Made by a program: the position numbers and the translations under genes. The notes under the pieces are model-generated. The model was not told the origin of the DNA and ran no database searches. It saw only the letters and a program-made list of their open reading frames with translations. From Adiantum capillus-veneris (taxonomy: Eukaryota > Streptophyta > Polypodiopsida > Polypodiales > Pteridaceae): a stretch of 64,000 bases of DNA. This document shows positions 56,637 through 64,000 of this stretch, one piece after another; positions within the stretch are counted from its first letter, which is position 1; each line of letters begins with the position of its first letter. The stretch lies in NCBI GenBank assembly GCA_014529385.2, contig CM043965.1, positions 17,809,912-17,873,911 of the forward strand, given 5' to 3'.

Positions 56637-57348
56637 GTTTAAATCTTAACTAATAAGACATAATTGAATTTTTACATTCAAAAGATAGCTGGCCAAGGAA
56701 ACAAGGAACATATATGTACAAACATAACTCAATATTAGAATTATTTAGGTACAATGATTGTAGGAAAGAGATCCCCTTTCAGTATGCAAGCAGTAAAAGA
56801 ACTTCCTCAGTCATCAGTGACTGCTTCATTAAAGTAAGGTAGCTTGCCAAAGAAAAGAAACCCTCCGAGATAAGATAGAGTCCTTACCTGCATCCATCCA
56901 AACAAGACAACAATTTTGTTAGCCTTGGATGTGTTTTACAGGTATCCATGGACCATATCAGTTGTTATCCATGTCCATCTTATAGAATTTAATCACTTTG
57001 GCCAAGCTAGGTTATCTATTTAGAAATTGTATGTTAGCTGTCTTTTACTTATTGTATCAAAAAATGAGTGGTACAATCTCCTTTCTGAATGGTGAAGTCC
57101 ACCAAGACAATCATAAAAAAAGATTAACAATAGTGAGGTTTTTTTTTTAGTCTAGGGCAAGAGAAAAACCCTTTTAGTTTAAAGAACTGATTTCTTCGTG
57201 AAGTCGAATGTAATTTTTTAAAAACATTCTTTCCCTAATGGCTAGCTCAAAAAGTAGAGGCCTAGTACGCCCAAACCTACTAATTAGATCATTATAAAGC
57301 AAGTCCTTATCACAATTTCTGCCTCTAGTACATTGGTTTGGAAAAAAC
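56637..57348. repeat. duplicated module X, copy 2
   Basis: Second copy of 53,226-53,930, joined directly to module Y without the 800-bp intervening sequence. Confidence 0.85.
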
Positions 57349-57867
<519 letters not shown>

Positions 57868-57889
57868 TGTGAGAGAGAGAGAGAGAGAG

Positions 57890-58970
57890 CACATCAGCTC
57901 TCCTCCAGCATCCGATGAGTTGCTTCTTCTATAGAGAAGTGACACCTGCATTGACATTGACAACAATGGAAACATCAATTCTGGGATTCTCACAAACATG
58001 CTCTCTGGCCTTCTAGAGAGCAAGATAGGGAGAGAGCTTGTCAATAGTGGGAGACATTGTTACAACTTGCCATTAGTAGCAATTCTATGCATTTTTTAGA
58101 GAAATTTTGGATTGTCATATGTGTTTTTGGCTATGATGTATAGGATTGTGGTATTCTTGAGATCGTGATCTTTGTATCTACAGACACATGCAGTTCTCTT
58201 ACACTCACAATGTCTACAAGTTGCAGATATCTTACATTTGTAGGGTCTAAAGTAGCTTATTCGATTATGTGTATGTTGGCAAGGTTTTTGTGATGTGAGG
58301 TCTATTGATTGTGTTTACTCCCCGTTGTCATGGCTAATGGGTTTGGAAGGTGAGCCATGTCACACCGTCTTGCTTTTTGTGGGCAACAAAAGAGACAAGA
58401 TGGATGGAACCAATAAAAAAGCTCAAATGACACTTAGATTACTTAAAATTGACACCCTGAATGCCTTGAGCTACTAACAATTAACCAAAGTGGAATTCCT
58501 TCACAAATCTTGGTCGTTAACGGCACTGTTAGAGAATTCTCAATCTTGTGAGAGCTTAATCCTCCCAAGAATATGCCCGAGAGAGCAAAAATTAACCTTG
58601 GCTACACTTGAAATCTTATCCACCTTGAGTATGCTTACTATTAAAGCTTAAAAGATACTACTCATTTTCCTAGGTCTAGAGAAAGAGAGCTTGATTCCAC
58701 CTTGTTTGGTTTCTCCTCTCTTGACAAGGCCAAGAGTAAGCAAACTTGCGAGGGAGAGCTCCTCCTCTCCTTCTTGTTCTTCTTATCTGCCCCTAAATGA
58801 GAGCGGGTGAGCTAGAGAGAAAAATCTTTATATCCTTTGCATTGTTTGCTTCTCTCCCTTCACACCAAGGTCGAGTCGAGCTCCATTGATTTTTTCCTTT
58901 CCTTCAATGCCATTAGGAGATAAAGAGAGTGCAAGATTGATCTCCCCCAATTCCCATAGCTTTCTTCTGT
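57890..58970. other. no gene recognised
   Basis: The first 30 bp (GAGCACATCAGCTCTCC) recur in reverse at 62,106-62,141, again next to a purine microsatellite. The rest shows nothing I can name. Confidence 0.4.
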
Positions 58971-59027
58971 GTCATGGTAGAGAGCAAGGGAGATCTAAAT
59001 GCTGAGATTTTTCTCCTTAAGTCAAGC

Positions 59028-59125
<98 letters not shown>

Positions 59126-59169
59126 AAGCTTGAAGCCGACCTCTTCTCCTACTTGCTTCCTTAAGGGGG

Positions 59170-59225
<56 letters not shown>

Positions 59226-59337
59226 CCTTTGCCGAGGTCAAGTGAGAGAGAGAACTCTCCCCTTTCGAGATTCCTCGTCGAGATTCTCTTGTATCTCTTG
59301 ATTCCCTAAATGGAGAGAGAGAGAGAGAGAGAGAGAT
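59028..59337. repeat. cluster of (AG)n microsatellites
   Basis: Runs at about 59,030-59,124, 59,172-59,222 and 59,312-59,337, separated by short unique sequence. Open frames across them are artefacts. Confidence 0.93.
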
Positions 59338-60074
59338 AGGTTGCAATCAAGCTCCCCCCCCCCCACTTCATATCCTTCACCACATTGGCCTCTTTCACAG
59401 TACTCCCTTTTATTTAAAAAAATCCCCCCCCACAATCAATCTCACGGCACCCTTGATTGATGTGGCAGGTGGGTAGGTGAGGGTGCACCAAAACCGGTGG
59501 TTGTAGAGACAATTTGAAGTGCCCTAGCCTGCCTTCCATCTTTCGTTTCATGGGTGGGCTTGTTAAAGCTCCCTACTGCCTGCCACAAGCTCCCAACCCC
59601 CCCCCCCCCCCCCAACATTGTCTATTCGCAGCTGACACTCCATGCCCTCCTTGTTTTTCCTCCCTTCATACTAAAATCCCTTCAAAGTGTATGCTACTTT
59701 GGGCATCCAACTCTTGGATTTTGGGCAGCCATTGCAAGGCCGTTTGCCTTCAAGGTGCAAGAACAAGTCATAACATTTTGAGAGAGGCCCTCATTTTGCA
59801 TCTATTAAAGGCATGCTAAAGCTTTTGGGCCATGCTCTTCTTTTGCATATCTTGCAATTAATGTACTCCAAGAGACAACATCTCACACTAGAAGCTCATC
59901 GATAACTTTTTTTGCTTTGTGAAGATGCCGCAATTAGTGTACGTATCAATCAAAGCATTTCCAAGCTTGACATGCTTTAATAGCAATCCCTAGCTAGCGA
60001 TCTCAATGTGAGATTTTTTACCTAGATATCTACCAAGGCAATGTTGAACACAACTTATCTTTGACAATTCCACT
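59338..60074. other. no gene recognised; poly-C runs
   Basis: C runs at about 59,355-59,364 and 59,599-59,613. No domain seen in the ORFs here. Confidence 0.4.
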
Positions 60075-60285
60075 ACATTTGGCATATATATCTGTTGAAG
60101 CATCGCGAAGCAAAACATTTGGTATACATATCAATCAAGGCATTTCAAGACATAACATTTGGCATACATATCTTTTGAAGCATTGCCAAGAAAAAAATTT
60201 GGTATATCGATTAATAAAAGCATTTCCAATCACCACATTAGGCATATATTTCAACTAAAGCATTGCAGAGTACCACGACATTTCC
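60075..60285. repeat. 40-bp tandem repeat
   Basis: Units start ACATTTGG (with variants) at 60,075, 60,115, 60,155, 60,195, 60,235 and weakly 60,275; each contains an ATAT core and GAAGCATT or AAGCATTT. Further degenerate copies are seen near 59,940, 60,020 and 60,345. Confidence 0.8.
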
Positions 60286-60369
60286 ATGCCCATAAATTAT
60301 ATATTTTCGCAAGCACTTGTTTCTCTATAAAGTGCACCATTTTTTGTGTGAATATCAATTAGAGCATTT

Positions 60370-61500
60370 CTAAACACCACAGTCTTCTTCAATGCCACGA
60401 ATCTTGCCAATAATTGGCATCAGATTGATCAAAAATTTTCCATCTGCAACATCGTCATGCAAATCAATCAAAACATCAATAATCAGGTCATTTTTCCCCC
60501 AATAGCCTATAACCAAGTTGATAGCAGATGCCATTAAATTTTTCTGGGGTAGTGATAAAGTCAAAAACCCTATGTCCTATTTGACTTTCCCCTTGTGGTC
60601 ATGACATCCACCCCTCTGAACCTACACATCCTTCGGCATGTGCCAACCATCTTCTTTAGTAATTTGCATTATCAAAAGCTTCATCAGATAGATCGTTTGA
60701 TGCATATAAATCATTACCATCCCTTGGTAGATGATCTAAGATTTGATCATCCCTTGGTAGATGATCTAAGATTTGATCCTTAAAATTGAGCTCACCCTCC
60801 TGTTTCTTGAATAATTTAATTCTTTTCTCTATAATAGGTACTCTAATCTCAGTGCCAAGCTCACAAAATTTATATGTTGCATTGTTAGAAGCATGAAGTA
60901 CAACATACAGTCCAAACCAATGTTTGATCATCTTTTGCATAAAAGAGTATTGGTTTTCCACACTCTTGTCATAAGTACCCAATCACTATCTTTGATAGCA
61001 TAAGGTCATAACCTATGCTTCTCATCAAATGCTGCTTTATTCTTCAATCATGCCTCCTTGAGATTTGCTATAGCTTGCTTGATATCTTCTTGATGCCTCT
61101 CAAGTTTGTGAATATGTAAATCAAATAAATCTTTTGTAGACATACTACTTCCCATGGAATTATAGTCCAAGACATCACCACCTCCTCTATAAGCATAATG
61201 GGTTTCTATCCATGCATCAATTCAAATGGCATAAAACCTGTAACAAAACTATGTGTAGTGTGATCAACCCATAAAGCAAAAGGTAGAAGCTTATGCCAGT
61301 CACCAATATGCCCTCAACATGCCTTTGCTAAATCCTTCACAATAGGTGGATGCCCTTTTTCACTTTTCCCATTAATTTCTTGATTGTATGTTGTAGCCAA
61401 TTTGATGCCCAAACAAGCAAAGAACTCACGAGCTTCATCTATATCCAGCTCTCCTATTTAGTAGTGATTTTACCAACAAATCCATACCTGGAAACTACAT
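60370..61500 (-). pseudogene. Ty3/gypsy integrase C-terminal remnant
   Basis: On the minus strand, HTTHSFVTGFMPFELMHG (near 61,200-61,260) is the ALW...FELMYG region after the integrase core. Broken frames then lead to WFGLYVVLHASNNATYKF and VPIIEKRIKLFKK (60,790-60,920), the DNA-binding barrel of a gypsy integrase. A 30-bp tandem duplication at 60,719-60,778 doubles a ten-residue stretch. Core catalytic residues are not recoverable, and there are many stops. It belongs to a different gypsy type from A, F and G. Confidence 0.65.
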
Positions 61501-62138
61501 CTTCAAGAAAAACATTTCACACCTCTCTCTTGCGGCAAAGCAAGAAGCCTTTCAACAACCTGTAATAACTCCTAAAGCACGGTAAGAAGCTCTAAACTCC
61601 ATATCCATCATCTCTTTCTCTCTCTACTCGCTTTCTGATTTAATCAAGATTTTGATTTAGCTAAGTGGATTTTGATTTAGCTAAGTGAATTTTGATTTAG
61701 CTAACTAGGATATCCATATCCACTACAAGACTAGGATCACCTACATCGCTTAGCCTTAGACAAAAGGGTCGATGACCTAGGGCATTGCTGGATTGAGGGT
61801 GTTACCTAGATCTTCTTTTTTGTTAGGCCCATCTATATGATTAGACCTACACGGCTAACCCATCGAGGATCTTGCCTTGGCTTTGGTCTACACCCAATGT
61901 TTGTATCGCATGGATCCTAAACTGATATGGTTGGTGTTGATACCCTACCACCTATTGGTATTATGTTCTAACATGTGATGTTTTCAAATGATGAATATTT
62001 TGCTATTTTCAAGACCAAGATAATAATTGCAATTAATAGTTAGGTGCCCAATTTTGCAGTTGTTTTCAACTTTGTCAACCCACACAGTTTGAAGAAGGTA
62101 TTTTACGACCTCACTGGATGCTAGAGGAGAGTCGATGT

Positions 62139-62140
<2 letters not shown>

Positions 62141-62235
<95 letters not shown>
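62141..62235. repeat. (TC)n followed by (TA)n microsatellite
   Basis: (TC)n at 62,141-62,178 passes directly into (TA)n to 62,235, left of module U copy 2. Confidence 0.95.
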
Positions 62236-62835
<600 letters not shown>

Positions 62836-62839
62836 AGCT

Positions 62840-64000
62840 GGTGTAACATTTAATGGCCTAATAACTTATGTGTAGCGGAAATTAGCATGAACATAGTGGG
62901 CATTTCATTAGAATAGATTCCTAATGAGAATTACAAGAGTGCTTGGGTGGAGAGAGCAACAAAAAGCATAACACCTAGTTAGATAGCATCGACAATACTT
63001 TCAAAAGAGAGAGAAATTAAGCTATTGACAACAATTGAGGACCGGATTTTCATGGAGCCGGTCCCCCCTCCAAAAGGCTTTGTATTATGGTTTCTCCCAT
63101 CAAGAGAGACATTGTACAATACAATTCTTTGTGTTCCTTCAAGACTAGCTAGTGCAATGAAGATGGAAACTTCATGCACTAAGCAAAACACTTAACAAAC
63201 ACAACTTGAATTATCCCCGTTCTCAGACCCAAGAACTCACACACCTTCGAAGATGGTGAGAGCTAGCAGGGTATGAGAGTAGATTGAGAGGAAGAAGGAG
63301 TATCTTACGAGAAAGATGTACATCTCCTCACATAATCACTCATATGTAGCATAGCTTAGCTTAGTAATTAGCTTGGTAGAGGAGATGAGCATGCATTGAA
63401 GCTTGGCTCTTGGTTGGATTTGCATCCACATGCCAAGAGAGTGTTGATGTAGGCTTCCATCTCACAAGCTTGGAGTAGGTGATGAGTTCTCCATTAAAGC
63501 TTGGGAAGAGATAGTCTTCTCTTTCTTCACACATGAGCTTGTGTGAGTGTGTGTGTGTGATAATGCCTTGCCAAAAATCAGCCCCCTCTCTCTCTTGGGC
63601 GAGCCCTCTTGCTAATTGCTCTTGCTGAAGCCTCATTGGCCCTCCCCAAGTCAAGCCAATTACAATTAAGCAGCATAAGTGATAGCCTTCTGACATGTGT
63701 CCCCCTTTCCCCTTTTGTGAGAGCTATAGGTAATTAAATAATTAAACTAAACTCTCATTGGACCCCTTTGCCTCCTGGCCAATAGGAATCAAGCAAGCCA
63801 TGGGGCTCCTGAATGCTCATTGGACCCCTTGGGAGACTGCCCAATAGTCTTCTAGGAGACTTAATTCTCATTGGTTTCTTTTATGAAATGTTTTTAAATT
63901 AATGAAACTAGATTTACTCTAGCTTAATTCTCATTGGTCCACTTCAAGGGTCATCCGATAGAAATTGGGCACACCTTGTGGGCATCTGGCCTAGGGAGCT
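62840..64000. other. no gene recognised; CCAAT-type repeats near the end
   Basis: The last 300 bp hold four CTCATTGG motifs (63,753; 63,816; 63,867; 63,930) and two CCAATAG motifs. This may be a regulatory part of an LTR that continues beyond the window. Confidence 0.35.

Overview
The window looks like repeat-rich nuclear DNA of a land plant. Almost everything recognisable is LTR retrotransposon: plant-type Ty3/gypsy pol genes, including two copies with an extra archaeal-type RNase H as in the Tat lineage, one Ty1/copia element primed by initiator tRNA-Met, and a primer-binding site (PBS) for tRNA-Asp. I see no convincing intact host gene, tRNA or rRNA. The many long (AG)n, (TG)n and poly-G runs fit non-coding plant DNA. 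I cannot name the species from sequence alone.

Layout. 1-5,558 (+): pol of gypsy element A, cut by the window edge. Its order is post-protease segment, RT, RNase H, a doubled integrase zinc domain, integrase core, then a second aspartic protease fused behind the integrase, and a Lys/Trp repeat tail. 5,559-8,290: non-coding, with a tandem array built on a 24-bp palindrome. 8,296-11,633 (+): three accessory ORFs of unknown role, then a polypurine tract and a 1.13-kb 3' LTR (11,683-12,808). 13-20.8 kb: LTR fragments in both orientations and decayed gypsy element C (minus), which contains a 207-bp-arm hairpin. 21.3-22.8 kb (+): gypsy remnant D, abutted by a nearly full-length copia element (minus, 22,817-27,826). 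30.5-34.2 kb (minus): Tat-like element F, truncated at its protease beside a 41-bp tandem repeat. 34.8-35.8 kb (minus): remnant of a CACTA-type transposon protein. 36.2-43.95 kb: relative of A (element E), with LTR end, tRNA-Asp PBS, leader, an antisense gag, a second palindrome array, and a protease region lacking RT and integrase. 43,951-52,405 (+): Tat-like element G with both LTRs, sitting in E. 52.4-64 kb: mosaic of repeat modules bounded by microsatellites, plus gypsy integrase and RT scraps.

The points most worth following are in A and E: (i) a second retropepsin-like domain after integrase, with a degenerate counterpart in E; (ii) a tandemly duplicated integrase zinc-binding module; (iii) two arrays with unrelated palindromes, both CGCG-centred, with periods near 284 and 299 bp and each with one interval of about half that. 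Together with the accessory ORFs they suggest an unusual, possibly undescribed gypsy lineage.

Limits: element boundaries without a visible LTR, PBS or PPT are approximate, alignments were made by eye, and no database was searched.
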